From contig NZ_JAPDMS010000003.1 of the NCBI RefSeq assembly GCF_026319365.1, positions 1-64,000 of the forward strand: a stretch of 64,000 nt of DNA, read 5' to 3'. The translations under genes and the position numbers were made by a program. Shown here piece after piece: positions 46,583-54,955 of the stretch; positions within the stretch are counted from its first letter, which is position 1, and every line of letters begins with the position of its first letter. Under the pieces are notes generated by a model that was given only the letters and a program-made list of their open reading frames with translations, made no database searches and was not told the DNA's origin. Origin of the DNA: Methylophaga sp. OBS1 (GTDB lineage Bacteria > Pseudomonadota > Gammaproteobacteria > Nitrosococcales > Methylophagaceae).

Positions 46583-47442
46583 ATCATTCTGGTGTGTTGT
46601 TGAGAGGCGTAATGGATAATGATGCCGAACACTTTCAGCACCTCATCAATCGCCCGGGTGGAAACATTGAAATAATCATTGGAGTCAACCTGCACACGGC
46701 CGTCGTGAAGCACATTGTGCTCAACCATTTCTATCAGTTTTCCGATACTCTCACTGATGGCTTTAGCGGCATTTTGCAATGTATGATGCAGATCCTCATT
46801 CTTGATACCGTTGATTTGCTTGACTAATTCGCTGGTCGTGCTTTGCACAGAAATGCGGAGGAAATCGAGGATAATGCGATCAGCACCTTCGCAAACACCA
46901 CGAGCGCAGATACCGGAACCGATGGCACGGGTCTGTCCCACCGTTTCTGCCACACGCAAAGTGTCCAGGCAAACCTCAGAAACGCGTGTACAGCGGTCCA
47001 GCATCATACGATGCAGCTCGTGATCGCGCATCACATCGTCCAGTAGAGACAGCTGGCCATCTATCATCAGACTGTGCTGACGAACCAGATTCTGTGATTT
47101 GAGATCACCGGCGAGTGCATGCTTTTTCAGTCTCGGCCAGTGTTCAGTGAACGATTCCCATTGAGGAAAGCGTTTAAGCTGCAAGCTGTCACTGCTGGCA
47201 ATTAACTGATCAATATCATTCTGAAGACTGGCCAGTTGGGGCTTCAGTTTGTCATTACCCTGACTGACAGCATTGCTGGTACCCCGATGTTTCTGGCAGC
47301 TGTCAATAATGCGTTTCATATGCACGGTGAGCAGAATACCCTGTTCAATCCGGCTTTGTTCCTGCCGCCGCAACACGGCAAGACGGCTGATAAAATAAAT
47401 AAGGCACACAACGGTGAGGCCACCGATAAACATCGGATACAT
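46579..47442 (-). CDS. membrane-anchored nitrate/nitrite-sensing NIT domain protein
   Basis: 287 residues. One N-terminal membrane segment (MFIGGLTVVCLIYFISRLAV) is followed directly by an all-helical NIT-type domain. The arginine motif SCQKHRGTSNAVSQG (near residue 57) and the GQTRAIGSGICARG segment (near 170) match the ligand-binding pattern of NIT domains such as Klebsiella NasR. In NasR the NIT and ANTAR domains are fused; here they are two coupled genes and the sensor is tethered to the membrane. No kinase domain is present, so signalling must go by direct contact. GGAG lies 7 bases before the start. It replaces NasS, which is not found here. Confidence 0.82.
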   Translation of the reverse strand: MYPMFIGGLTVVCLIYFISRLAVLRRQEQSRIEQGILLTVHMKRIIDSCQKHRGTSNAVSQGNDKLKPQLASLQNDIDQLIASSDSLQLKRFPQWESFTEHWPRLKKHALAGDLKSQNLVRQHSLMIDGQLSLLDDVMRDHELHRMMLDRCTRVSEVCLDTLRVAETVGQTRAIGSGICARGVCEGADRIILDFLRISVQSTTSELVKQINGIKNEDLHHTLQNAAKAISESIGKLIEMVEHNVLHDGRVQVDSNDYFNVSTRAIDEVLKVFGIIIHYASQQHTRMI

Positions 47443-47513
47443 CTATGCTCTCCACTGAACAAGATAAGTGACGACCCGGCAGCGGTCTGATTTGATACAA
47501 CCGGGCCCGGCAA

Positions 47514-47627
47514 TTACTCCCAGGCAACTAATAAGCCGGCCATCAGCCCCAGCGGGGAAATCATGACCATAAAGAGTAGTTTCCCCAACTCTTTCAGCAG
47601 AAATACAAAATCGATGAGATAACCCAT
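47514..47627 (-). CDS. small membrane peptide, 37 residues
   Basis: A short gene just upstream of the NIT sensor. It starts MGYLIDFVFLLKELGKLLFM, continues with a hydrophobic, Gly/Leu/Met-rich stretch (MISPLGLMAGLLVAW) and ends in Glu. One or two membrane helices fit. A perfect AGGAG lies 7 bases before its ATG, the best ribosome binding site in the neighbourhood. The start lies about 25 bases after the predicted sigma54 transcription start, so it is the first gene of the peptide-NIT-nasT operon, 71 bases before the sensor gene. I do not recognise it; a role as sensor partner or leader peptide is inference. Confidence 0.65.
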   Translation of the reverse strand: MGYLIDFVFLLKELGKLLFMVMISPLGLMAGLLVAWE

Positions 47628-47662
47628 AATCTATCTCCTGTAGGTTGGTCTAGGCTTAAATC

Positions 47663-47678
47663 TGCATAAGCTGTGCCA
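47663..47678 (-). promoter_or_regulatory. sigma54-type promoter of the NIT sensor/nasT operon
   Basis: On the minus strand TGGCACAGCTTATGCA closely matches the sigma54 consensus, with GG and GC 10 bases apart. A degenerate NtrC-like site (GAAC-N7-GTGC, 47762-47776) lies about 85 bases upstream. Confidence 0.7.
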
Positions 47679-47813
47679 AAGAAATAAACCATATATTTCA
47701 TACAGTTAAGAAAAAAGCTAATTCACTCTATGCAACAAAATGGTGTCGACTCACGGCCACTGAACGAATATGGTGCACATATTGCTGAGGGTCTGCTGCT
47801 CATCAACAGCAAA

Positions 47814-47843
47814 TAAAAAAGCCGGGCTAAGCCCGGCTTTTCA
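47814..47843 (-). terminator. terminator after the porin gene
   Basis: A 7-bp stem (AAGCCGGGC / GCCCGGCTT) with a short loop and a T tail on the minus strand, about 20 bases after the porin stop. Confidence 0.85.
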
Positions 47844-47861
47844 TACGAACGCCCTGTTGAT

Positions 47862-49121
47862 TCAGAATTTAACCTGTCCATACACCCAGAATTTTTCGGT
47901 ATCGGTCAGTCCAAATTCATCATCCGCATTGTAGTCTGCGTATTTCACCCCCACGGTATAGTGTTCCTTGAAGGTCTTTTGCAGCATGATATCGAACTCG
48001 TCACCTGCGTCGAGGCTGCCTTCGTCGGTTTCAAAATCGTGATAAACCGCGACCAGTTTAGCCCCCAGCACATTCCCCACCAGCGTGACGTAGGTGTCTT
48101 CCAGGCCCTGAGCCGGCGTTGAGAGAAACTTATCTGCCCAGCCCTGATAGGCATGGTTGGTACCCAACGGGGTCCTGAAAGCATCTGTGCCATCGCCTTC
48201 CTGAACTTCATGAGACAACTTCAGCATCCAGCCTTTGTATTTTCCGCCCAGTTCCAGCAGGTAGTAATCCTGCTGTTCCATTTCGCCCTCAGCGTAATCA
48301 TCCTGGGTGGCATACTCAGCAGTGTAGAGCACACTGAAAGCATCGTTGAGTGCCTGTGAGCCGGAGAATCTCAAGCCATAAGTGGCTGTAGAGTTCTTGT
48401 TATCATCCGGCGCGTCCTCATAATCCAGCAAATAAGCATAGCCTTCCAGTTTACCGACAGGCAGACCGCTGTACTGCAAATTGAACAGATGGCTATCCAT
48501 ATCAATGTCACCATCATTGATCAGCGGTGCCACATCACGGTCTTCACCGAAGATAGTATGAACCTGGTTCAGATAGGCATAGCTGAGGGTGGTATCAGGC
48601 AAAGATTGATTGACGATACTGAAGGCATCAAAAGTCTGCCAGTTCTGACGCCAGCCGACAGTGCCGATAAAACGGTGGAACGGCGCATCCCTGAATGTCA
48701 CAATCTGCCGACCGAATTTAAATGTTGTATCGAAATTGTTGTAGGCCAGAAACGCCTGATTGACTTCCGTACCCTCCGGATCGGCCACAATCGGATAATC
48801 GGGCTCGCCGTTGGTGCCCGCGGCATTAAACTTATCGGACCCCAGATGAGAAACATCTTCAAACTCAACAAAGCCGCTGAAGCCATGGAATGCTCCTGTT
48901 TTATAGCCCAGTGTTGTGCGCAGCGTATAGGCATCCGCTTCTTTATCGATGCCATCCTGATCCACATTTTCATAACGGGCACGCGCAGAAAAGCTGACTT
49001 TTCCGCCGGTTAACGCTTCCATAAAGGCATCTTCAGCCTGGGCGATGGCAGGCACCATTGTCATGCTGCTCATGCCTGTCGCCAACAGACTCAGGGCCGT
49101 CAATTTTTTCATTTTTGGCAT
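47862..49121 (-). CDS. outer membrane porin of the nitrate island (alginate-export-like barrel)
   Basis: 419 residues. A signal peptide ends near ALA-type residues at about 28 (MVPAIAQAED), and the rest has alternating aromatic beta strands typical of a 16-18 strand barrel, ending in F as outer membrane proteins do (FWVYGQVKF). The N-terminal part (RARYENVDQDG, LRTTLGYKTGAFHGFSGFVEFE) resembles alginate-export-like porins, but family naming does not fix the substrate. GAGG lies 8 bases before the ATG. Its leader carries a near-perfect sigma54-type promoter and an ANTAR-type attenuator like that of nrtA, so outer-membrane nitrate/nitrite entry is the best inference. Confidence 0.85.
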   Translation of the reverse strand: MPKMKKLTALSLLATGMSSMTMVPAIAQAEDAFMEALTGGKVSFSARARYENVDQDGIDKEADAYTLRTTLGYKTGAFHGFSGFVEFEDVSHLGSDKFNAAGTNGEPDYPIVADPEGTEVNQAFLAYNNFDTTFKFGRQIVTFRDAPFHRFIGTVGWRQNWQTFDAFSIVNQSLPDTTLSYAYLNQVHTIFGEDRDVAPLINDGDIDMDSHLFNLQYSGLPVGKLEGYAYLLDYEDAPDDNKNSTATYGLRFSGSQALNDAFSVLYTAEYATQDDYAEGEMEQQDYYLLELGGKYKGWMLKLSHEVQEGDGTDAFRTPLGTNHAYQGWADKFLSTPAQGLEDTYVTLVGNVLGAKLVAVYHDFETDEGSLDAGDEFDIMLQKTFKEHYTVGVKYADYNADDEFGLTDTEKFWVYGQVKF

Positions 49122-49136
49122 TGTTTATCCTCGTAT

Positions 49137-49168
49137 AAAAAAAGCCATGCAGGTTGCCCTGTCATGGC
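49137..49168 (-). terminator. leader attenuator terminator upstream of the porin gene
   Basis: On the minus strand GCCATG-A-CAGG pairs with CCTG-CATGGC around a GCAA tetraloop, followed by seven T. It ends 15 bases before the start codon. Its 5' arm overlaps the second ANTAR hairpin. Confidence 0.85.
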
Positions 49169-49181
49169 CTCGTTACCTTGA
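49162..49181 (-). promoter_or_regulatory. ANTAR hairpin P2 in the porin leader
   Basis: On the minus strand UCA-A-GGU pairs with GCC-A-UGA (one A-A mismatch, closing U-G) around the hexaloop AACGAG, with A1 and G4. Its 3' arm is part of the terminator stem, so both cannot form together. Confidence 0.65.
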
Positions 49182-49214
49182 TTAATGAGTGATTAATATC
49201 GAAAAGAAAGATGG

Positions 49215-49228
49215 CTGCACCGTTGCAG
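49215..49228 (-). promoter_or_regulatory. ANTAR hairpin P1 in the porin leader
   Basis: On the minus strand CTGC-AACGGT-GCAG forms a 4-bp stem with hexaloop AACGGT (A1, G4). The 33-base linker to P2 contains an ATTAAT / ATTAAT inverted repeat that may bring both hairpins together. Confidence 0.65.
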
Positions 49229-49246
49229 AGTCACTGTCCCTATAAT

Positions 49247-49262
49247 TGCAACCATAGTGCCA
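49247..49262 (-). promoter_or_regulatory. sigma54-type promoter of the porin gene
   Basis: On the minus strand TGGCACTATGGTTGCA is an almost perfect sigma54 promoter, the best in the window. NtrC-like half sites (TGCACC at 49326-49331 and GCAC at 49358-49361) lie 60-100 bases upstream. Confidence 0.8.
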
Positions 49263-49401
49263 ATTTAATAAGTGTCTGTTTTTATTTAATTATTTATATT
49301 TTCGTGAAAATATCGTGATGACAAATGCACCATTTAAATACTTATTTATCTCCTCATGCACTACAAGGTAACAATCAGAAAGATGTGAAGCCGCCACAAA
49401 C

Positions 49402-49430
49402 AAAAACGGGACATCTGGAAGACGTCCCGT
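49402..49430 (-). terminator. terminator of the nirB-nirD-nasC operon
   Basis: On the minus strand ACGGGACGTCT / AGATGTCCCGT forms a long stem with a short loop and a run of five T, 24 bases after the nasC stop. Confidence 0.85.
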
Positions 49431-49454
49431 GACTGCAGGTATTGTGAGAGTACG

Positions 49455-52103
49455 TCAGTGGCCGAGCAGTTTCTTCAACTCAGGAACACAGGAGCCACAA
49501 TTGGTTCCAGCATTAAGCTTGCTGCCAATATCATCCACATTCTTGACGTGCCCGCTGCTGATGGCGTCTTTCAGCGTGTTCTCTCCAACACCGAAACAGG
49601 AGCAGACAATCGCACCACAGTCTTTCTGGCCCTGACCGGGCTGTCCAACCAGCAAACTGTAGCGCTCGGCATCTGACAGGCTGGTTGAGCTAAATAGCTG
49701 TGATAGCCAGGAACGGGCCGGCAGGTCATGGCTGGGCGCAATAAATACCACCCCTTCCAGTTGATTACCGACAATCTTGCCGGCACGATAACGGCCCGCT
49801 TTTTTGTCGATAAAGTCTAACCATTCGCCTTGTGTGCCCAAGTGCTGCTGCGCCCAGGAAGCGGGCTGCGTGATCTCTTTTTCACCGGCAATTTCATAAC
49901 GCCAGAACTGGGCGCCCCGAACTTTGACCCAGTAATTGGCATCTTTCACCGTAATGGGCTTACGCGATAAGATGAAGCCATGCCAATTAGGTTGATAAGG
50001 TCGGATTCTGACCGGGGTATGTTTGGATTCAGGCTGTCCTGAGATAGGGTCATACACCGCCGCGACCAGCGCATCGACACGCGCCATCGACGCATACTGA
50101 TTACTCCAGTGAATCGGCACAAATACACTGCCCGGTCGTTGTTCATCAGTGAACACGACCCGCACAATCATTTTGCCCCACTGGCTGCTGACTTCGGCCA
50201 GTGCGCCATCGACCAGGTCCCAATTCTGTGCATCCACAGGGTGAATCTGCACCATCGGCTCAGGAATATGGGCATTCAGTCGCACCGCACGCCCGGTACG
50301 GGTCATGGTGTGCCACTGGTCACGAATCCGCCCTGTATTCAGCACCAGCGGATAGTCGTCCGAAGTCCGGTTCTGGGGCAGTTTAGGTTCAATCGGCACC
50401 ATGCGTGCTTTGCCGGAAGGGGTAAAGAAAAGACGATCAGTAAACAGTCTCGCCGTGCCGCTGGGTGCTTCTGCAGTGACTGGCCACTGGATTGGCGCCA
50501 GGTTCTCATAAGCCTCATCCGTGATATCGGCAAGGCCACTCAGATCAAAGTCACGACTGCCCGCATTCTCAAATGCCGACAATCGCGCATGTTCACGGAA
50601 CACATCAACCGGCTTTTCAAACGGAAAAGCTTTTTCAAACCCCATCCGTCGCGCCACCTGAGTCATCATCCACCAATCCGGCTTCGCCTCTCCCGGTAGT
50701 GGCAGGAAAGCCCGCTGATGACTGATACGTCGTTCCGAGTTAGTCACGGTGCCGTCTTTTTCACCCCAGGCCGCTGCGGGCAGCAGAATATCGGCCAGTT
50801 CCGTGGTGTCGGTATTACTCTCACATTCTGACACCACCACCAGTTCGCATTTTTCGAGTGCCGCTTTAACACTGTCTGCTTCAGGCAGACTCACCACCGG
50901 ATTGGTCGCCATAATCCAGACAGCTTTGATTTTGCCATCGGCCACATCTTTGAACATATCGATGGCTTTGGCCCCGTTTTCGGTAGCGAGTCGATCGGTT
51001 TCCCAGAAACGGGACACGCGGTCATGATGCTCCGGGTTGGTTATCTCCATATGTGCCGCCAGTTGATTACTCAGACCGCCGACTTCACGGCCGCCCATTG
51101 CATTGGGTTGGCCGGTAAAGGAAAACGGACCCATCGCCGGTTTGCCCACCCGGCCGGTAGCGAGGTGGCAGTTAATGATGCTGTTGGTTTTATCGGTACC
51201 GGAGGTGGATTGGTTAATGCCTTGAGAATACAGCGTGACGACCTTCTCGGTTGAGGCAAACAACTGATAGAACTTAACAATATCCTCTTCGGGGAGTTCG
51301 GTAATTGAAGAAACCTGCGGAATGTTGCCGGCGCTCTCCTTGGCCACTTTAATCGCAGCCGAGAAACCTTCGGTATGCTGCTCCAGAAAATCCAGATCCA
51401 GGTAGTCTTCCTGCTTGAGAAAATTGAGCAAGCCATTAAATAAGGTCGCATCACTCCCAGGTCTCAGAGACAGATGCAGATCGGCAATGTCGCAGGTCGA
51501 TGTCTTTCGAGGATCGATCACCACAATCTTCAGATCGGGCCGCTGTTGCTTGACCTGGTTGATGCGCTGATAAATCACCGGATGACACCAGGCCAGATTG
51601 GAACCGGCCATCACCAGCAAATCCGCCTGTTCCAGATCTTCATAGCTACAGGGCACCGAGTCACTACCGAATGCACGCTTGTAGCCGGCCACCGCCGACG
51701 ACATACACAGACGTGAGTTGGTATCAATGTTGGCACTACCGATAAAGCCCTTCATCAGCTTATTGGCAGTGTAATAATCTTCGGTCAGGATCTGACCGGA
51801 CACGTAAAAGCCGATCGCACTGGGGCCGTGTTTATCAATGATACTTTTGAATTTCCTGCTGACGGTGTTGAGCGCCTCATCCCAGGAAACACGTTTACCG
51901 GCGACTTGGGGATAAAGCAAACGGTTGTTCAGATCGACGGTTTCCCCCAGCGCTGAGCCTTTAGAGCAGAGTCGACCGAGATTAGCCGGATGACGCGGAT
52001 CGCCCTCAATACTGACAGTGCCGTCCGGTTGCGGTGTCGCCAGGACACCGCAACCGACGCCGCAATAAGGACAGGTAGTCTGAATAGTGTGTTCTTTACC
52101 CAA
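49455..52103 (-). CDS. nasC: assimilatory nitrate reductase catalytic subunit
   Basis: Cytoplasmic molybdopterin enzyme that reduces nitrate to nitrite, 882 residues. An N-terminal [4Fe-4S] motif (C11, C14, C18, C46 in CPYCGVGC and RLCSKG) is followed by the MGD-binding domains and, at the C-terminus, a BFD-like [2Fe-2S] domain (IVCSCFGVGENTL and GTNCGSCVPEL), as in Klebsiella NasA. No separate NasB-like flavoprotein gene is seen, so the electron donor is open. Transcribed after nirD with a 14-base gap. Confidence 0.94.
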   Translation of the reverse strand: MGKEHTIQTTCPYCGVGCGVLATPQPDGTVSIEGDPRHPANLGRLCSKGSALGETVDLNNRLLYPQVAGKRVSWDEALNTVSRKFKSIIDKHGPSAIGFYVSGQILTEDYYTANKLMKGFIGSANIDTNSRLCMSSAVAGYKRAFGSDSVPCSYEDLEQADLLVMAGSNLAWCHPVIYQRINQVKQQRPDLKIVVIDPRKTSTCDIADLHLSLRPGSDATLFNGLLNFLKQEDYLDLDFLEQHTEGFSAAIKVAKESAGNIPQVSSITELPEEDIVKFYQLFASTEKVVTLYSQGINQSTSGTDKTNSIINCHLATGRVGKPAMGPFSFTGQPNAMGGREVGGLSNQLAAHMEITNPEHHDRVSRFWETDRLATENGAKAIDMFKDVADGKIKAVWIMATNPVVSLPEADSVKAALEKCELVVVSECESNTDTTELADILLPAAAWGEKDGTVTNSERRISHQRAFLPLPGEAKPDWWMMTQVARRMGFEKAFPFEKPVDVFREHARLSAFENAGSRDFDLSGLADITDEAYENLAPIQWPVTAEAPSGTARLFTDRLFFTPSGKARMVPIEPKLPQNRTSDDYPLVLNTGRIRDQWHTMTRTGRAVRLNAHIPEPMVQIHPVDAQNWDLVDGALAEVSSQWGKMIVRVVFTDEQRPGSVFVPIHWSNQYASMARVDALVAAVYDPISGQPESKHTPVRIRPYQPNWHGFILSRKPITVKDANYWVKVRGAQFWRYEIAGEKEITQPASWAQQHLGTQGEWLDFIDKKAGRYRAGKIVGNQLEGVVFIAPSHDLPARSWLSQLFSSTSLSDAERYSLLVGQPGQGQKDCGAIVCSCFGVGENTLKDAISSGHVKNVDDIGSKLNAGTNCGSCVPELKKLLGH

Positions 52104-52117
52104 AACAGATGACTCTT

Positions 52118-52423
52118 TTATAGCGAAATATAGACCACGCCATTTTCGATTTTGGTCTCAAATGTGCGTGTACAGCCTTCATCAGGCCCGGTTGCTTCAC
52201 CACTTTCCATATCGATGACCCAGTTATGGAGCGGACAGGCGACCCGTTTATCATAGACGATCCCCTGTGATAGCGGGCCGGCCTTATGCGGGCATTGATC
52301 GTAGAGGGCAAACACTTCATCGCCTGCGGTTCTGAAGACAGCCACATCGCCATCCTTCGTCACCAACACCCGTGATCCTTTATTGGGAATATCGGCCAGC
52401 GGGCCAACTTCGGTCCAGTTCAT
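52118..52423 (-). CDS. nirD: nitrite reductase small subunit
   Basis: Rieske-fold subunit of the NAD(P)H nitrite reductase, 101 residues. Unlike many NirD proteins, it keeps a full Rieske cluster motif: C44-P-H46 (YDQCPHKAG) and C63-PL-H66 (ACPLHNW), so it probably binds a [2Fe-2S] centre. It lies 8 bases after nirB and 14 before nasC. Confidence 0.92.
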   Translation of the reverse strand: MNWTEVGPLADIPNKGSRVLVTKDGDVAVFRTAGDEVFALYDQCPHKAGPLSQGIVYDKRVACPLHNWVIDMESGEATGPDEGCTRTFETKIENGVVYISL

Positions 52424-52431
52424 GCTTACCT

Positions 52432-54864
52432 CTAGCTTACTTGTTTAATGGGGATATAGTTTTCTTTGTGCTTGGCAGCGTGCTCAGCCCACGGATCTGT
52501 CTGTGCATTTTCCTGTGATTCATAGAAACGCTGGGCCAGACGTTTGCGGTTGGTTTCATCTTCCACCACCAGCGCCTGTACGTGTTTCAAACCGACACGC
52601 TCAATCCACGGTGCGGTGCGTTCCAGGTAATGGCCTTCTTCACGGTAGAGCTGCATATAAGCCGCGATATACTCCATCGCTTCTTCTTCAGTAGCAACTT
52701 TGCACAGGAAATCAGTAGCCCGGACCTTGATACCGCCGTTACCGCCGACATGTAGTTCATAACCGGAGTCGACACAGACCACACCGATATCCTTAATGGT
52801 GGCTTCGGCACAGTTACGCGGACAACCGGACACGGCAATCTTGAATTTATGCGGCGTCCAGCTGCCCCAGGTCATTTTCTCGACCTTGATACCGAGACCA
52901 GTCGAGTCCTGGGTACCAAAGCGGCACCACTCACTGCCGACACAGGTTTTAACGGTCCGCAGCGATTTACCATACGCATGCCCGGAGACAAAACCGGCAT
53001 CGCTTAAATCCGCCCACATTTTGGGCAGATCATCTTTTTTCACACCCAGCAGGTCGATACGCTGACCACCAGTGATTTTGACGGTGGGAACGGAATATTT
53101 CTCGGAGATATCGGCGATCGCACGCAGCTCTCTCGGGTTGGTCACCCCGCCCCAGATCCGCGGCACAACGGAATAAGTGCCGTCTTTCTGAATATTGGCG
53201 TGGACCCGCTCATTGATGAAGCGTGATTGTGGATCATCTGCGTACTCGTTAGGCCAGCTACTCAGCATGTAATAGTTCAGTGCCGGCCGGCAGGAATGAC
53301 AACCATCAGGATTTTTCCATTCCAGTGCTTCAATCAGCTGAGGAATATTTTTCAGTTCCTGTTCTTTAATCGCGGTTTTGACCTCATCATGCGACATGTC
53401 GGTACAGCCACACATGGCTTTTTTGCTTGGCGTATCGTTAAAGTCACTACCCAGAGACGAGGCCAGGATCTGTTCTACCAGCCCGGCGCAGGACCCACAG
53501 GAAGCCGACGCTTTGGTGTGCGCTTTGACTTCGTCCAGGGTGTAAAGATTGTGCTGTGAAATCGCTTTGGTGATATCCCCTTTACAGACCCCGTTACAGC
53601 CGCAGATTTCAGCATCATCCGGCAGATTATCGGTAGAGTTGGCAGCGCCATGTCCGGAATCACCGATATGGTGCTGGCCAAACAACATATTTTCGCGGAT
53701 GTCCGAGACATCGGTGCCGTCTTTCATTAATTGGAAATACCAGGTGCCATCGACGGTATCACCATAGAGCACGACGCCGATCAGGCGATCGTCTTTAATG
53801 ACAAGTTTCTTGTAAACATGCCGTGCGGCATCCTTGAACACCAGATCTTCGGTATCCTCATCACCGTTGAAATCACCGGCTGAGAACAGATCGATACCGG
53901 TCACTTTAAGCTTGGTAGACGTCACGGTGCTGATGTATCGGGCAATCCCCATCTGGGCCAGATGATTGGCGCAGACTTTCGCCTGCTCAAACAGGGGCGC
54001 CACCAGGCCAAATGTCTGACTGCGGTGCTGCACACATTCACCCACCGCGTAAATGGTCGGGTCGAACGTCTGCATGGTGTCATCCACCACAATACCGCGC
54101 TCGCAGTGAATCCCCGCGGATTGGGCCAATTCAACATTTGGCCGGATACCCACTGCCATCACCACCAGATCGGCATCTATTTCACTGCCGTCCTTGAAAT
54201 GGACTTTCTCCACCCGCGTATCACCGCTGATGGACTCGGTGGCGTGATTCATCAGGAAGTTAAGACCTTTGCCTTTCAATTCCTCCAGCATCAAATCCGA
54301 AGCCGCGCTGTCCAGTTGCTGGTTCATCAGCGTTTCGCTGATATGAACCACAGTGACATCCATACCCTGCAGCATCAGACCATTAGCCGCCTCCAACCCC
54401 AGCAGTCCACCACCAATCACGACTGCTTTTTTATGGGTCTTAGCCGTTTCCAGCATGGTGTCGACGTCTTTGATATCGCGGAAACTGATAACGCCAGGCA
54501 AATCTGCACCGGGAAGGGGCAGCATGAAGGGACGTGAACCGGTCGCCAGCAACAGACGGTCGTATGGTTCGGCTGTGCCATCGTCAGCGATGACCTCGCG
54601 TTTAACGCGATCAATCCGGGTCACTTTTTTACCTGAATGCAGCGTGATATTGTTATCTTGGTACCATTGCAGATCATTAATCATGATCTCGTTAATGGTC
54701 TTCTCACCTGCCAGCACCGGCGACAGCATAATACGGTTGTAGTTACCGTAGGGTTCTTCGCCGAACACGGTAATGTCATATTTCTCAGGGGCGAGCTTGA
54801 GCAACTCCTCCAACGTTCGCATCCCAGCCATGCCATTACCGATCAGCACTAATTTCTCTTTCAT
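52432..54864 (-). CDS. nirB: assimilatory nitrite reductase large subunit
   Basis: Reduces nitrite to ammonium with NAD(P)H, 810 residues. It has an N-terminal FAD/NAD-binding oxidoreductase domain (VLIGNGMAGMRTLEEL, VVIGGGLLGLEAANGL), two BFD-like [2Fe-2S] regions (CGCNGVCKGDI, CGSCAGLV; CGCTDMS, CHSCRPALNYY) and a siroheme/[4Fe-4S] C-terminal half (VGSEWCRFGTQDS, SGCPRNCAEATIKDIG). GGAGAG precedes the start. It heads the nirB-nirD-nasC operon behind a sigma54-type promoter with a short leader lacking an attenuator. Confidence 0.96.
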   Translation of the reverse strand: MKEKLVLIGNGMAGMRTLEELLKLAPEKYDITVFGEEPYGNYNRIMLSPVLAGEKTINEIMINDLQWYQDNNITLHSGKKVTRIDRVKREVIADDGTAEPYDRLLLATGSRPFMLPLPGADLPGVISFRDIKDVDTMLETAKTHKKAVVIGGGLLGLEAANGLMLQGMDVTVVHISETLMNQQLDSAASDLMLEELKGKGLNFLMNHATESISGDTRVEKVHFKDGSEIDADLVVMAVGIRPNVELAQSAGIHCERGIVVDDTMQTFDPTIYAVGECVQHRSQTFGLVAPLFEQAKVCANHLAQMGIARYISTVTSTKLKVTGIDLFSAGDFNGDEDTEDLVFKDAARHVYKKLVIKDDRLIGVVLYGDTVDGTWYFQLMKDGTDVSDIRENMLFGQHHIGDSGHGAANSTDNLPDDAEICGCNGVCKGDITKAISQHNLYTLDEVKAHTKASASCGSCAGLVEQILASSLGSDFNDTPSKKAMCGCTDMSHDEVKTAIKEQELKNIPQLIEALEWKNPDGCHSCRPALNYYMLSSWPNEYADDPQSRFINERVHANIQKDGTYSVVPRIWGGVTNPRELRAIADISEKYSVPTVKITGGQRIDLLGVKKDDLPKMWADLSDAGFVSGHAYGKSLRTVKTCVGSEWCRFGTQDSTGLGIKVEKMTWGSWTPHKFKIAVSGCPRNCAEATIKDIGVVCVDSGYELHVGGNGGIKVRATDFLCKVATEEEAMEYIAAYMQLYREEGHYLERTAPWIERVGLKHVQALVVEDETNRKRLAQRFYESQENAQTDPWAEHAAKHKENYIPIKQVS

Positions 54865-54896
54865 GGATCTCTCCGGTATTAACTAGTCATCAATAT

Positions 54897-54912
54897 CGCA
54901 ATCACCATGCCA
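54897..54912 (-). promoter_or_regulatory. sigma54-type promoter of nirB-nirD-nasC
   Basis: On the minus strand TGGCATGGTGATTGCG fits the consensus closely (TGGCAtG-N4-TTGC). The predicted start near 54886 leaves only about 20 bases of leader before the nirB ATG, too short for an ANTAR attenuator. Confidence 0.75.
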
Positions 54913-54955
54913 ATTTATAAGGTGTTGAAATTATTGATTATGGCTATTCCAGAGG

